A stretch of 64,000 nt of DNA, taken from the NCBI RefSeq assembly GCF_902686445.1, contig NC_062220.1:93062143-93126142 (forward strand), read 5' to 3'. The DNA is from Sciurus carolinensis. Its lineage: Eukaryota; Chordata; Mammalia; Rodentia; Sciuridae. Position numbers and translations under genes: made by a program. Position 1 is the first letter of the stretch, and each line of letters begins with the position of its first letter. This document shows positions 20,745 through 31,361 of this stretch, piece after piece. Under the pieces are notes generated by a model. The model saw only the letters and a program-made list of their open reading frames with translations. It made no database searches and was not told the origin of the DNA.

Positions 20745-21000
20745 CCTTGCCTTTTCTTATTTACTTGGAAAAGCTTACTCAAGACTCACCTTTGAAAGTT
20801 ACCTCTTTCGAGATTCCACACCTCCTTTAATGGATACATAACTTGCAGGATTTATCGTGTGTCAATCTGTTTGTCATGTGTTGTCTCTCCAGCTACATGG
20901 TGAATTCCTTAAATGTAGTGATGTTTCATTCATCACTGTTTCCCCAGGGCTCACTCATGGTTGGCACAAAGTAAGGTTCAATAAATCTGTTCATCTAAAG
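20745..21000 (+). repeat. LINE L2 3' end
   Basis: Sense L2 blocks: CAAGACTCACCTTTGAAAGT, CTCTTTCGAGATTCCACACC, GGTGAATTCCTTAAATGTAG, TGTTTCCCCAGGGCTCACTC and AAGGTTCAATAAATCTGTTC, ending near the usual L2 'caataaatgtttgttga' end. Confidence 0.8.
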
Positions 21001-21330
21001 TAAAGAAAGTAAATTCATGCAACATTTCAGCATATCATATTCTCATCAGCTTTTAAGTCCATCCTCACTAGTCTGAATGGTCCTTCAAGATAAGAATGGT
21101 GGTGTTGCCTTTTAAAACATCTGAAGCACCAGGATAGCCAAATATATAACAGGTGACAATCATTTGTGGAATAAGTAAAAGGATGGGTTTTCAAACTGTT
21201 TTCTTTTGAACATAAGCTTTTTATTAGCATCAAAAGTAAATAGTGTTTTTGTATCAGATAAGTAGTATAACTTAATTAAAATGGGTAGAATCTTGCAAGT
21301 GGAATGTTTAGCTGCCACAGTAAATCAACT
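21001..21330. other. Unassigned non-coding sequence
   Basis: A short minus-strand frame (21027-21233) has no recognisable motif. No repeat is identified. Confidence 0.4.
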
Positions 21331-21334
21331 GTGT

Positions 21335-21525
21335 CTAGAGACTCTGATCCTTGCTCCTCAGGCAAATTGTGGCAGTGGATCACCCACCTAGCTTTTTAAA
21401 TATGCATTCTCAGGCTCTATCTCAATCTATTGAATCAGTCTCTAAAACTGAGCTTAAATAGCTATTTTGTTTCATTTCTCCAAATATCTCCAAGATTAAT
21501 GTGAAAGTAGGATTAAGAACCTACC
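21335..21525 (+). mobile_element. MER5A-type hAT-Charlie DNA transposon (non-autonomous)
   Basis: GGCAGTGGATCACCCACCTA, AGCTTTTTAAATATGCATTC, TCAGGCTCTATCTCAATCTA and TTGAATCAGTCTCTAAAACT match the body of MER5A in sense. The terminal repeats are worn. Confidence 0.75.
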
Positions 21526-21574
21526 TGACCTTACAAATTCTTATCCCTGTAATATTTAACATTTTTAAAATTTC

Positions 21575-21715
21575 TGTAAGCTCCAATACCTCATAAAATG
21601 AAGATAATTATTATGTCTGCCTCCTAAGGTTGAATAATAATTAAACGAAATAATCCCACAGGAAGTGTTGAACATAGTACCTAAAATACTGAAAACCTTG
21701 TTATTATCATTTAAT
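21575..21715 (+). repeat. MIR SINE 3' fragment
   Basis: TACCTCATAAAATGAAGATA, TATGTCTGCCTCCTAAGGTT and GAATAATAATTAAACGAAAT follow the sense MIR 3' half. Confidence 0.75.
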
Positions 21716-22056
21716 TAGCAACATCATTTTTATTATTGGCATGTAGACCATACCACACCTGTGAGTCACTGCCATACCTTGGCCAAATATCCTAACTACA
21801 GGTCTTGTCTCTGTATTTAAATACTTGAAACTGGATCAATTTGCTACTTCTAGTTTACTTGTCAGGTAAGAGAATAGCAAATTATAAAATTCCAAACTAT
21901 CCTCCTTCTATCAATCTGTGATATCCAGGCTCAAATTTCTCCTAGGTAAGTTAAATTATCTGAGTCTTATTTAGGTCATTGCTTTCAGAGGAAGGAAAAA
22001 TTACTGCAGGATAAAACTTCCTACAAATTATTTCTCCAAAAGTGTGAAAATATGTG

Positions 22057-22499
22057 TGTTAGATTTGTATCTTTGTGACCAAATACCTGACAAGAACAAC
22101 TTAGAGGAGGAAAAGTTACTTTGGATTCAGTTTCACAGATTCAGTCTATTGTCAACTGGCTCAATCACTTAGCCCTGAGCTGAGGCAGCCCATCATGGTG
22201 GAATGGTGTGGTGGAGGAAAACTGCTCAGCTCCTGGCATCCAGGGAGCAGAGAGAGAAAGTAAGGGAAGAGCCAGGGACAAAATATATTCTCCAAGGTCA
22301 TGCCACCAGTGATCTACATCCTCCAATCATGGCTCACCAGTCTACACTTAAGAACCAATAATACATTCAAATTATTAATTCATCAAATGGAATAATCCAC
22401 TGATTGGATTAAATCTTTCATGATCTGATCATTTTACCTCTAAATATTTCTGCATTGCATTTCTGCTTTGGGGGAACATCTCATATCCAAACCATAACA
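22057..22499 (-). mobile_element. MaLR (MST-like) solo LTR, antisense
   Basis: The right end, CTCATATCCAAACCATAACA, is the reverse complement of the familiar TGTTATGGTTTGGATATGAG start of MST-type LTRs. Inside are GTGACCAAATACCTGACAAG, CCCATCATGGTGGAATGG and GAGAGAGAAAGTAAGGGAAG. Ends are TG...CA and the flanking pentamers are ATGTG (22052-22056) and GTGTG (22500-22504), a 4/5 match to a 5-bp target-site duplication. No internal retroviral genes accompany it. Confidence 0.88.
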
Positions 22500-22504
22500 G
22501 TGTG

Positions 22505-23005
22505 CCTGGAAAAAACCCACTGTGTAGGAAGTTGTTTTGAATGATAATTTGGACTTAGTCATTCATTTCCTGCTTCTAAATGTCCTCTGTATTCTAGTAG
22601 ACCTCTGCAGCTTCCATTTCCATGGCACTGGAAGAGAGCTAATTGAGTATATTTTATGTGAATCTTAGGACACACAAACTCTGTAAGACAAATTCAAAAA
22701 CCAATTTACACATTAGTATTAGGGAAAACAGGTGAGTATTTACAAGGAAAATAAATACTTAAGGTAGGAAAAGAAGAAAACCAAAGAATTCCTGGGCTGT
22801 TTTCTTCAAGGATGCTCATTTTTCCCAACATAAACATCTATTTTTCTTATAAATATTTACCTGTTTTCCCTATAACTAATAAATAAATTGAGTTTTGAAC
22901 TTATCTCAAGAATATAAGAATCCGTGGACTGAGTACAGAGGTGGGAGTAAAACAGAAAACAACATTCTGGAGTTGGGGAAATGTAAACAGAATGTCAGCA
23001 GAGTG
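22505..23005. other. Unassigned non-coding sequence
   Basis: No recognised element. The 109-codon frame beginning at 22895 runs into the next MIR fragment and has no recognisable domain. Confidence 0.4.
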
Positions 23006-23007
23006 TC

Positions 23008-23155
23008 TACCCACCTCATCTTCCCAATGACACCAAGAGGGAGTACTAACTATCACCCCAGTGGTATAGATGAGGAAATGGAGATACATAAAGGAGAGAC
23101 TTCACCAACCCATACAACCACTGGGTGGCAGAACCACATGAAACTCAACGCATGG
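23008..23155 (-). repeat. MIR SINE fragment
   Basis: Antisense MIR landmarks: CACCCCAGTGGTATAGATGA, GGAAATGGAGATACATAAAG, ACCACTGGGTGGCAGAACCA. Two opposed frames (22895-23224 and 22901-23089) cover it and are artefacts. Confidence 0.7.
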
Positions 23156-23590
23156 GTTGTTTCATTTCATGGTTCGTCTCCTTCTATTACCATATTTTGT
23201 GTAGCAGAGAGAAGCAGCCCATAGCCATCAAACCATTTAACTAAAACAGAATATTGCAATTCATGTGTAAGAAAGCTCCAGAAACTATTTGCAAGGCTCT
23301 GAGGGAAGTGTTTGCTATGTGAGATGTGACCCTGAGCTGCCTGAAGAGATGCATTAGTTGGGACAGAAGAGGTTTTTCTTCATTTGGAGGTCATGAATAA
23401 AATTGTTTGGGACTTTGAGGAGAAATAATTGGTTATGAGGTAGGAATGATTTTTTCAAGTTTTAATTTTTGTTAAATTCTTTTAAAAATATTATGAAAAA
23501 AGAAAGGTAATTCTCAGGTCTGCTTTGTGATATTTCTTATATTTTGTCAGATGAGGAAGACTAACTTTTCACTCTTCCTTTCTATCATAA
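23156..23590. other. Unassigned non-coding sequence
   Basis: No recognised element or coding frame. Confidence 0.4.
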
Positions 23591-23594
23591 GAGG

Positions 23595-25170
23595 AATAAA
23601 GCTCTATAAAAGTGTTCTGGTTAACACGTATTTAATTGTATATAACTAATAGGGTTCAACATGATATTTCAAAACCCATACTGTGCCAATTAAATTCAAC
23701 CTTTCTGGTCCACCTTCCCCTCTTCTCTTCCTGCCTCTAGTAGTCACTAGTCTACATTCAAGTCAGCTTTTTAAATAGAAATTCCACATATGAGAGAGAA
23801 CATGTGGGACTTGTCTTTCCATGTCTGGCTTATTTCACTTAAGATATTGTTCTCCAATTCCATCCATTTTGCTCCAAATCATGGAATTTACTTCTTATTT
23901 GTGGCCAAATGATATTCCATGTGTATATAGACCACATTTTCTTTATCCATTTGAACACTGATGGACATCTAGGTTGATTGCATATCTTACCTACTGTGAA
24001 TGGTGATGCAATACACATGGACATGTAGGTTCTTCTTTGGTGTACTGATTTCATTTCCTTTGGGTACATACCCAGAAGTGGGTAGCTGGATCATATGGTA
24101 GATCTATTTTTAGCTTTTTAAGGAAGCTCCATACTGTTCTCCATACTGGTTGTGCTAATTTATTTTCTCACCAGAATGTATAAGATTTCTTTGTTCCTAC
24201 ATTTTCACCAACATTTGTAATTTTTGTTTTTTGGATAAACATTATTTTAACTGGGATAAGATGGTATCTTGTTATAGTTTTGATTGCATTTCCTTAATGG
24301 CTATGATTTTGAGCACCTTTCTTTATACTTGTATTTATCTTTTGAGAAGTATCTCTTCGGAACATTTGATCATTTTTAATTGGATCACTTGTTTTTAAGT
24401 TTTTCAAGTTTCTTATACATTTTGGATATTAATTCTTTGTCAGAGGAATAGTTGGCAAATGTTTTCTCCATTCTCTAGGTTGTTTCTTCATTCTGTTGAT
24501 TGCTTTTTTTGCCACACAGAAGCTTTTTAGTTTGATGTAATCCCATTTGTCTATTTTTGCTTTTGTTCTTGTGCTTCCATACTCATAGCCAAAAAAAGTA
24601 TTTCCTGTACCAGTATTTCAGTGTTCTCCCTCTATTTTCCTCTAGTAGTTTCATAGTTTCAGGTCTTATGTTTAGGTCTTTGACCCATTTTATGTTGATT
24701 TTTGTGCAAGGTGAGAAATAAAGGTCAAGGTTTAATATTCTACATCTGAATATCTAGTTTTCTCAGCACCATTGATTAAGAAGACTGTCCTTTCTACAGT
24801 ATGTTTTTGATGCCTTTATCAAGAACACTTGGCTGAGGCTGGGACTGTAGCATTCAGTGCTGGAGTGCTTGCCTAGCAATATGTGAGGCACTGAGTTTGA
24901 TCCTCAGCACCACATAAAAATAAATAAATAAAATAAAGGTAACCATCTACAACTAAAAAACATATTTTAAAAAGAACACTTGGCTGTAGTTGCATTGCTT
25001 ATTCCTGGGATCTTTATTCTGTTGCATTGGTCTGTGTATCTGTTTTTAATGCCAGGATCATGCTCTTTGGGTTATTATTGCTTTTTTTTAGTGTTGTTTG
25101 TGCTTCTATATAAATGTTAGGATTGCTTAGACAAATAAAGGTTTTTTTTCAAATATTTGATACTTTCCTA
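23595..25170 (-). mobile_element. LINE L1 (L1MA/L1MB-like), ORF2 C-terminal half and 3'UTR, antisense
   Basis: Antisense L1 landmarks run in unbroken order: TTCCACATATGAGAGAGAAC, CCATCCATTTTGCTCCAAAT, CACTGATGGACATCTAGGTT, GTACATACCCAGAAGTGGGT, CTCCATACTGTTCTCCATAC, AATTCTTTGTCAGAGGAATA, CACACAGAAGCTTTTTAGTT, GACCCATTTTATGTTGATTT and TCTGTTGCATTGGTCTGTGT. It is 5'-truncated near 25170 and interrupted at 24836-24971 by an ID SINE. Frames are broken. Confidence 0.95.
24836..24971 (+). mobile_element. ID-type SINE inside L1, with 15-bp target-site duplication
   Basis: Stand-alone tRNA-Ala-like ID element: GGCTGGGACTGTAGCATTCA (A box region), AGTGCTTGCCTAGCAATATG, GAGTTTGATCCTCAGCACCA (B box region), followed by (ATAA)n and a short unique tail CTACAACTAAAAAAC. 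The 15-bp AAGAACACTTGGCTG is repeated exactly at 24821-24835 and 24972-24986, and the L1 sequence resumes directly after it. The exact duplication means the insertion is younger than the host L1. Confidence 0.96.
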
Positions 25171-25475
25171 TCCATTCCTCAGAATCTTACCATGTGTTAA
25201 TAGGAAAACCTCCCTTAGAAAGCTCAATGGCTCCCTCTCTTCACAAAGGCCCAGTGAGGAGAAGGGTATTAAAAGGATGATATTCAGGGAGATCTGTACC
25301 CAGAAGGACAGATTTGAGTCATTATTCATAGAGTTACTGTGATATCCTCTGAATTATCTCTGTTCTTTGGTCTTTTAAAACTGATTTATGTCTCACAGAA
25401 TTCTTGTGGGAAAAAAAGAAAAAAGGGAATACAAGGATAAATGAATCTCTCTGCAAAATTTTACTAGTTTTAAGT
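25171..25475. other. Unassigned non-coding sequence
   Basis: A 61-codon frame (25157-25342) starts at the L1 boundary and shows no motif. Confidence 0.4.
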
Positions 25476-25479
25476 GATG

Positions 25480-25668
25480 ACTTTGTACCCAGCACTAAGC
25501 TTACGACTTCACATACATTGTCTCATTTAATCCTTAAGACAAGTGTTATTATCCCTTTCATAAGAAAGAGGCACTGGGCCTAGAGAGGTCAGCTAGCTTG
25601 CCCAGGACCTTGCGAATACTAGAAGTGGAGCCCCGTCTCCCAGACATTTAACCCGTGTGTTTGCTCAG
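25480..25668 (-). repeat. MIR SINE
   Basis: Antisense MIR in good order: ATTGTCTCATTTAATCCTTA, AGACAAGTGTTATTATCCCT, GGCCTAGAGAGGTCAGCTAG, CTTGCCCAGGACCTTGCG and TAGAAGTGGAGCCCCGTCTC. Confidence 0.85.
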
Positions 25669-25689
25669 TGTAAAAATTTTAACGTCAAG

Positions 25690-25875
25690 ATGCTTAAATT
25701 CAAAATCTCCCTCACTGGCCAGAAAATGACATATGGTAAGTTTTTTAACTTCTTGGTGTCCCAGTGTCTTATCTCCAAGCTGGAGATGAGTAATAGAGAC
25801 AGGACTTAAAGCACAGTGCTCTCAGGAGGATGAAATGAGTTCACATATTTCAGGTACTTAGATCTGAGATTCCCA
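25690..25875 (+). repeat. MIR SINE in opposite orientation to its neighbour
   Basis: GGTAAGTTTTTTAACTTCTT, GTGTCTTATCTCCAAGCTGG, AGATGAGTAATAG, GGAGGATGAAATGAGTTCAC and CAGGTACTTAGA follow sense MIR. With the antisense MIR at 25480-25668 it makes an inverted pair about 20 bases apart. Confidence 0.75.
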
Positions 25876-27138
25876 TCCAGTGTGGCAATGTGCCCCAAGG
25901 CACTACAGTTAACTCACAGAAAGTTGTGGGACATCTAAAATTTTCTAGAGAAAATGTGCTGATACCTGATATTTGTCAATCCTTGAGTGAACTACTAACT
26001 TTACATTAGAGCACTGAAATTTTGGTTTTTTTTTTTTTTTTTTTTTGGTTCTATCTTCACTAAACTAGGTTTTTACCATTGCTGTGACCAAAGACAAGTA
26101 CTACCCAAAAGTCACTATGGAGCAGGACATAAGAGTGGTGGTGCCCAATGTGACTCTAAAAACTCTAGAAGTTGTACCATACCTCACAGGCATACACCCA
26201 TAGTAAATATTGTATTACTAATAATGAAAAGAAATATTATTTTTTCTTTCAATTTTTATGTATTTTCAAAAAGCTACTAAGTTATCAGAACATCAGTACT
26301 ACACACCAAGTAATTAAGGTGTCACTAGTTGATAAATGGGTATTATGGGTGGGCTTTGTGTGTGTGTGTGTGTGTATGGCCTACATATGCCATAAGAAAT
26401 ACTGTCACTATAAGATGCAGTGAAATGAGAACGTTTCGGACTTCAATTTTGGAACCATTCTTAGTTGCAGAGCCATTCTGTATTTGTTAGCCATTATTAT
26501 CAATCTTCAATCTGTACTTAAACTTCTATTAAGTTCTACCAATTCCACAGGATTAATTTAGCTGATGTTTGTATATGCAAATTGCCTAAATGGGTTTAAA
26601 AAAAGAAGGACCGTAATGTTTTTACAACAAAAACTGGCTTGTGACTTGTTATGGTCACTCAGATAGCCCTGTGGGGCACCTGAACTTCCAGAGAGAGAGT
26701 GCACTTGTTTCTATGAGATTTCCAGTTCCTCAGAAAAAAATAACAGAAAACAAGAAACAATTCTTTATGATAGTCTATGTTCTCCTTCTTGACCCCATAA
26801 GAGAATCCAATCTCTTCCTTTTTCCCTTCCTTCTATCATTAATTCATTTGAAAATATATTATTAATGATTTTAATGAGAAAGTCACTCTGCTGATTCAGA
26901 AGATAAGCAGCTGGAATTTATTTTCTTCTCTGACTAACTGGGAAGCCTCAAAATAAGATCCTGGCATGTCATTCTAGGATTCAACTCCCCATCTGCTACC
27001 TTTACCTCTGGAAGATTCCATGGAGATAGGTGCCTTCTGCTGCTTTTCAAATCATGACAGATTCCTCTGAGAACTGACCTGGGCAGGGGCCAAAATTGTT
27101 TAGTCAGAGGGTTTGAGGCTTGTTTCTGTTATTATCAA
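25876..27138. other. Unassigned sequence with a T21 run and a (TG)10 run
   Basis: T21 at 26026-26046 and a TG microsatellite at 26357-26376. The 83-codon frame at 26172-26423 reads Val-Cys repeats through the TG run and is an artefact. No recognised interspersed repeat. Confidence 0.5.
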
Positions 27139-27141
27139 GAA

Positions 27142-27197
27142 GCGAGAGAGAGAGAGAGAGAGAGAGACGAGAGAGAGAGGAGAGAGAGAGAGAGAGG
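27142..27197 (+). repeat. (GA)n microsatellite
   Basis: 56 bases of GA dinucleotide with two single interruptions (ACGA and GGAG). It yields an Arg-Glu-only stretch in the 75-codon frame at 27120-27347, which is therefore not credible as a gene. Confidence 0.97.
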
Positions 27198-27544
27198 ATG
27201 AATATGTCTCAATTTGGTGCTACTGAAGGCAGAGCCTTTTTGCAAACTAAAGAAACTGCTTTGAGGCATTTGTGTTCAGTGATTTGCTTGTTTGTATTAT
27301 TTCTTATTTTTCTCCTTAAAATATTTATGGCATTGATTTACCTTTAATATTTTTATAGGACCCCCAGGACCACCTTAAGGAAATGCTTTATATCATCTGC
27401 AAGTAATTCTGCTATTTTGGCTAAGTAAGGGGTTCCACAAAAGATACTCTAAGAAGACCTTCAAACATCTCAGTTTCAAGTCTGTAAGCCTCTGCATCCA
27501 TCCCTCAGCCCCTTACTAGGTACCTTTTAAAGGCCATGCCCTGA

Positions 27545-27840
27545 CACACATTGTCTGCTCATACACACAGGGCTGACCTATCTTAACCTATTCCTTGAAC
27601 CCTCTTACCCCCCACTTGCCTCCTTATGACCTCATGGCCCACTTCCTTACTTCTGATTCTGCTTCACTAACTGGTACTGTTCCTTCCTACCTACGAATGT
27701 GTTTCCTGTCATCCCTCAAAGATCCATCCCAGCAATACTTTGCAAACCACATTAGATTAAGCTCTTCTTCGATTTTGAGTCAATCCCCACAGCATTATTT
27801 ATTATCTCTATTATTAGCATAACCTCTTTTTTATTAGTCC
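27545..27840 (+). repeat. LINE L2 fragment
   Basis: C/T-rich L2-type 3' sequence: CTTCCTACCTACGAATGTGT, GTCATCCCTCAAAGATCCAT, CAATCCCCACAGCATTATTT. The match is moderate, and the 75-codon frame over it carries no motif. Confidence 0.5.
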
Positions 27841-27844
27841 CACC

Positions 27845-27985
27845 ATTGCAACCTTATTTTCTGGTTAATAATATGGGGATAAGTGTATCTATTTTCCAGA
27901 ATGGTTGCAAGAATTAAATGACATGCTAGATGTAAAGCTCTTAGCCCAATAGACACATTGTTAATGCAGCTCTTATTATTATAAG
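27845..27985 (+). repeat. MIR SINE 3' fragment
   Basis: TAATATGGGGATAAGTGTAT, AGAATGGTTGCAAGAATTAA, ATGACATGCTAGATGTAAAG and CTCTTAGCCCAATAGACAC are sense MIR 3' landmarks. Confidence 0.8.
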
Positions 27986-28084
27986 CCAGTGAGAATAAGG
28001 GAAAACTTAGAGCCTGGGGTGGTCAGAAAGGCCTCCAAAGTTGCTCTGTTCTTTCCCCTGGATCCTGTGAATATGATATGATTT

Positions 28085-28622
28085 GTGGGAGAAGGGATTT
28101 TTCAGGTATAATTAATGTTATAGACCTTAAAATAGGGAGATAGTCTGAATTCTCAGATGGGCCCAGTCCAATCATATGAACCCTTAAATGCAGAGAGAAT
28201 CTCCTAGCTGGAGTCTGGAGCTGCAGAAGAAAGGGAAGTAAGAGAGATCTGAAGGTGAAAGGGATTCAATATGCCACCATTGGTAGGGCTACAGGGGAAG
28301 TATGAGAAGGAATATGGACAGCCTGTAGGAACAAAACTATACCCCAGATGACAGCCAGTAAAGGACTGGAAACCTTAGTTCTTCCATGGCTAGGAGCTGA
28401 TTCAACTAACAACAACCTGAACTTAGAGCCACCACCAGATCCTCCAGACAGGGATGCAGTCCACCGGATTCAACTTTGTGCACTAAAGGAAAAGACCCTA
28501 CTGAGCCGTTCTGTGCCAAATCACTGACCCACACAACTTTGAGATAATGCATTGATGTTGGTTTAAGCTGCTAAATTTATGGTAATTTGTTACCATAGCA
28601 ATAACAAATCAGTACAGAACCT
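28085..28622 (+). mobile_element. MLT1-type MaLR LTR
   Basis: AATGTTATAGACCTTAAAAT, AGGGAGATAGTCTGAATTCT, CAGATGGGCCCAGTCCAATC, TGAACCCTTAAATGCAGAGA, then a purine-rich middle, and the end block TTAAGCTGCTAAATTTATGG followed by TAATTTGTTACCATAGCAAT. The order agrees with MLT1 ('agatggggagattatcc', 'gtgggcccaatgtaatcac', 'taagccactaagtttgtggtaatttgttac'). Confidence 0.85.
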
Positions 28623-29640
28623 GTATCCTATCTGTATAGGAAAATAACTTGCAAGAAAATGCAGACTCCAAGCCACATCAAGTGTTGCCTCTCAAAAGTG
28701 GTGGTAGGAAAAGGCACCATGACAGTACAACCATCAAAGGAAATAATCAGTGACAATGACACAGGTTCAAAGGGCTGAGGGACTCAGAAGATGACCCACC
28801 TTTAACAGTGCTAATGGCTACAGTCAGAATCGTGAGACCTACCACCAGGGATGAAGCACAGAGAAGTTGGAGGAGGCAGCATGCCTCAGTCAAAGGCCAG
28901 TGCTTTGTGTGCATCCAGGGAAGCATGTTGCTGCTAAGCACACTAAGGTCAATTTAGCATAGCATAATATGCCATGTCCATAGTGATACAGTAGTCTTCC
29001 TTCATCCAAGACCCCCAGAGAAGGCTTCAAAGTACAGATAGGGCTGAACCTATATGTATATGTTTCATCCCATACAAACATACCTATAATAAAATTTAAT
29101 TTGTAAATTAGGCACAGTAAGAGATTACCCATAACTATTAATAACAGAACAATTATAGAAAATATATCATAATAAAAGTTATATGAATGTGGTCCCTCTA
29201 AACATCTCTTACCTTTTCACTTAAAGATAGTTCTTTATAGCTTCTCTTCAGCATATCTAAATTGCCACTTGAAAGAATCTCTAGTATCACTACTTTGGGG
29301 CTTTTAGGCTATTATTAAGTCAAATAAGGCTAACTTGAACACAAGCACTGCGATTCCATAGCAGTAGAACTGATAACCAAGACATCTACTGAGTAACCTA
29401 CAGGTGGGTAATTTATACAGGATGGATACACTGGACAAAGGGATGACTGATGTCCAGGCAGGACAGAGGAGGATGAAGTGGTATTTTATCACACAATTTG
29501 GAAGACAATGAAATTTAAAACTTATGAATTACTTATCTCTGAAATTTTCCATTTAATACCTTCAGATCACTGTTGATGGCAATCATATCAAGAGAAACTG
29601 CAAATAAGGTTCTAACTATGTGGACAAAAAGTTAAGTTTG
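28623..29640. other. Unassigned non-coding sequence
   Basis: Two overlapping minus frames (28747-28941 and 28890-29132) and one at 29304-29492 show no recognisable motif. No repeat is named. Confidence 0.4.
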
Positions 29641-29855
29641 AGCTGGGTGTGTTGGTGCACACATGTGATCCCAGAAACTCGGGAGGCTTAGGCAGGTGGA
29701 TCATGAGTTCAAAACCAGCTTCAGCAAAAGCTGGGTACTAAGCAACTCAGTGAGACCCTGTCTCTAAATAAAACACAAAATAGGACTGGGAATGTGGCTC
29801 AGTGGTCAAGTGCCCCTAAGCTCAATCCCTGGTACCCTCACCCCTGCAAAATAAA
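29641..29855 (+). mobile_element. Sciurid B1-dID SINE, full length
   Basis: GAGCTGGGTGTGTTGGTGCA, ATCCCAGAAACTCGGGAGGC, GGCAGGTGGATCATGAGTTC, GTGAGACCCTGTCTCTAAAT, then AGGACTGGGAATGTGGCTCA, GTGGTCAAGTGCCCCTAAGC and CTCAATCCCTGGTACC. This is the best-preserved B1-dID copy in the window and carries the diagnostic join of both halves. Confidence 0.95.
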
Positions 29856-30400
29856 AGATGTTATTTTTAAAAAAACTTTTTTCTCCCGCACAGATTTGGG
29901 GGAATATTTCATTTAGCACTTTTAAATAAGTGAACTCCCCGCTGCCCAGTCCTTGATTAAAGAGATAAATCACAAGTTACCCTCAAGGAGAACTGGAAAA
30001 TTTGAATACATTCAGATATTTCAACATTAAAACTCATTGGTGTCCCACAAAGTTTACTGTTTAAACTTCACCCTGGAATGTAATGTGTGGCATACCCACC
30101 TCCTGCTCTCTCTAAACCTATACCTCTGCTCACAGTGCAAGGGCATCAAAAATGTAATAGTCTTATTTTATTTTATAGTAAGCAATATTAGCAGTACCTG
30201 TTAGAAAAAAAATAAAGACCTCCATTATTGATCTCTGTCAATCATGATTCTGAAGGTGGGGAGATGGCAGAACATGGTTTCCTTTCTCTTATATATTGTT
30301 TTCAGTCTGCAATATTCTTTCACCCTTGTCTAACTCACTCCCAATCATCACTCAGAATTTAACACAAAGCATTTCCTCTTGACAGCCTTTCCTTACTACA
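29856..30400. other. Unassigned non-coding sequence
   Basis: No recognised element except a C/T-rich part near 30330-30400 that may belong to the following L2. Confidence 0.4.
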
Positions 30401-30404
30401 CTCC

Positions 30405-30610
30405 CATTCATTCATTCCACAGACAGTGCAAGTCTTATTCAAAATAACCCAAGTATTAGAGATGCAGAAGTGAATAAAAATGAAACGTTGTCTATCTTCA
30501 TGAAGTTTACGGTCTAGTGGATATGAATCAAACACTAACCAAATAATTTACATACAGTTACAGGCTGGATAAAGCTGCTTTGCCAAGTGATGTATCAGTA
30601 GGGTAATAAA
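30405..30610 (-). repeat. LINE L2 3' end, antisense
   Basis: CATTCATTCATTCCACAGAC, AGAGATGCAGAAGTGAATAA, CTATCTTCATGAAGTTTACG, GTCTAGTGGATATGAATCAA match antisense L2 ('attcattcaacaaatattt', 'cagtgaacaaaacagac', 'ctcatggagcttacattctag'). Confidence 0.8.
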
Positions 30611-30915
30611 TTATTCTGTGCCCTCTTTCCTATAGCTGACTTTTAAAGAAAAAAGTATAATTTCCCCTCTTCCCCATCATAGAAAGATATCCAGACTTTG
30701 TGTACAGTGGTTTAGGGGTCTCTGCCCTTGAAGTGGCACTGCCAAGAGCAGAGTAGGACTTGTTCTCCATTCAGAAAAGTCTAGAATAACACTGTATGAG
30801 AGAAGTACAAAATGAGTTAAATTGTTTTCTTAAAATTCCTAATAGTCACATTAAACAAGTTCAATTAATTTTGGTAACTCATTTTACTTAACCCAATATC
30901 CAAACTACTATTTTA
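30611..30915. other. Unassigned non-coding sequence
   Basis: No recognised element or coding frame. Confidence 0.4.
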
Positions 30916-30920
30916 ACATA

Positions 30921-31356
30921 TGTTATGGTTTGGATCTGGAATGTCCCCCAAAGCTCATGTGTTGGAAGCATAATCCTCAATGAAGCAAGGTTCAAAGGTG
31001 GGGCTTTTAGGCAATGATTTGATCATGAGGACTCTGACCTTGTCAGTGGATTAATTCCTTTGATGGATTAAACCATTGGTAGCTGAATGGACTACTAGGA
31101 GGTAGGAGTTAGTTGGAGGAAGCAGGTCTCGGGGGTGTGCCCTGCAAAGGTTTTTCTTCTTACAGATCTTCCCTTCTCCCTGAGCATCTTTCTTTCCCCA
31201 CACATTTCCCTGTGATGTTCTGTCTGACCTTAGATCCAGAGCAATGGAGTCAGCTGCTTATGCACTGAGATCTCTGAAAACTTGAGCCAAAGTAAACTTC
31301 TCACCCTGTAAATTGTTCTCATTGGGTATTTTGGTCATAGCAATGACCAAAACAAC
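30921..31356 (+). mobile_element. MaLR (MST-like) solo LTR with target-site duplication
   Basis: Starts TGTTATGGTTTGGATCTGGA, then GTCCCCCAAAGCTCATGTGT, GAAGCATAATCCTCAATGAA, GATTTGATCATGAGGACTCT, and ends with GAGCCAAAGTAAACTTCTCA and GGTATTTTGGTCATAGCAAT. The pentamer ACATA lies at both edges (30916-30920 and 31357-31361), the 5-bp duplication expected for this class. No internal region accompanies it. AGTAAA near the 3' end would be its weak polyadenylation signal. Confidence 0.92.
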
Positions 31357-31361
31357 ACATA

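Noticed and set aside
22057..22499. A provirus linking the LTRs at 22.06, 30.92 and 33.02 kb
   Set aside because: Orientations differ, each has its own flanking short duplication, and no gag, pol or env sequence lies between them, so they are separate solo LTRs.
27120..27347. 75-codon frame with an Arg/Glu run
   Set aside because: The charged run is the (GA)n microsatellite; the remainder has no motif.
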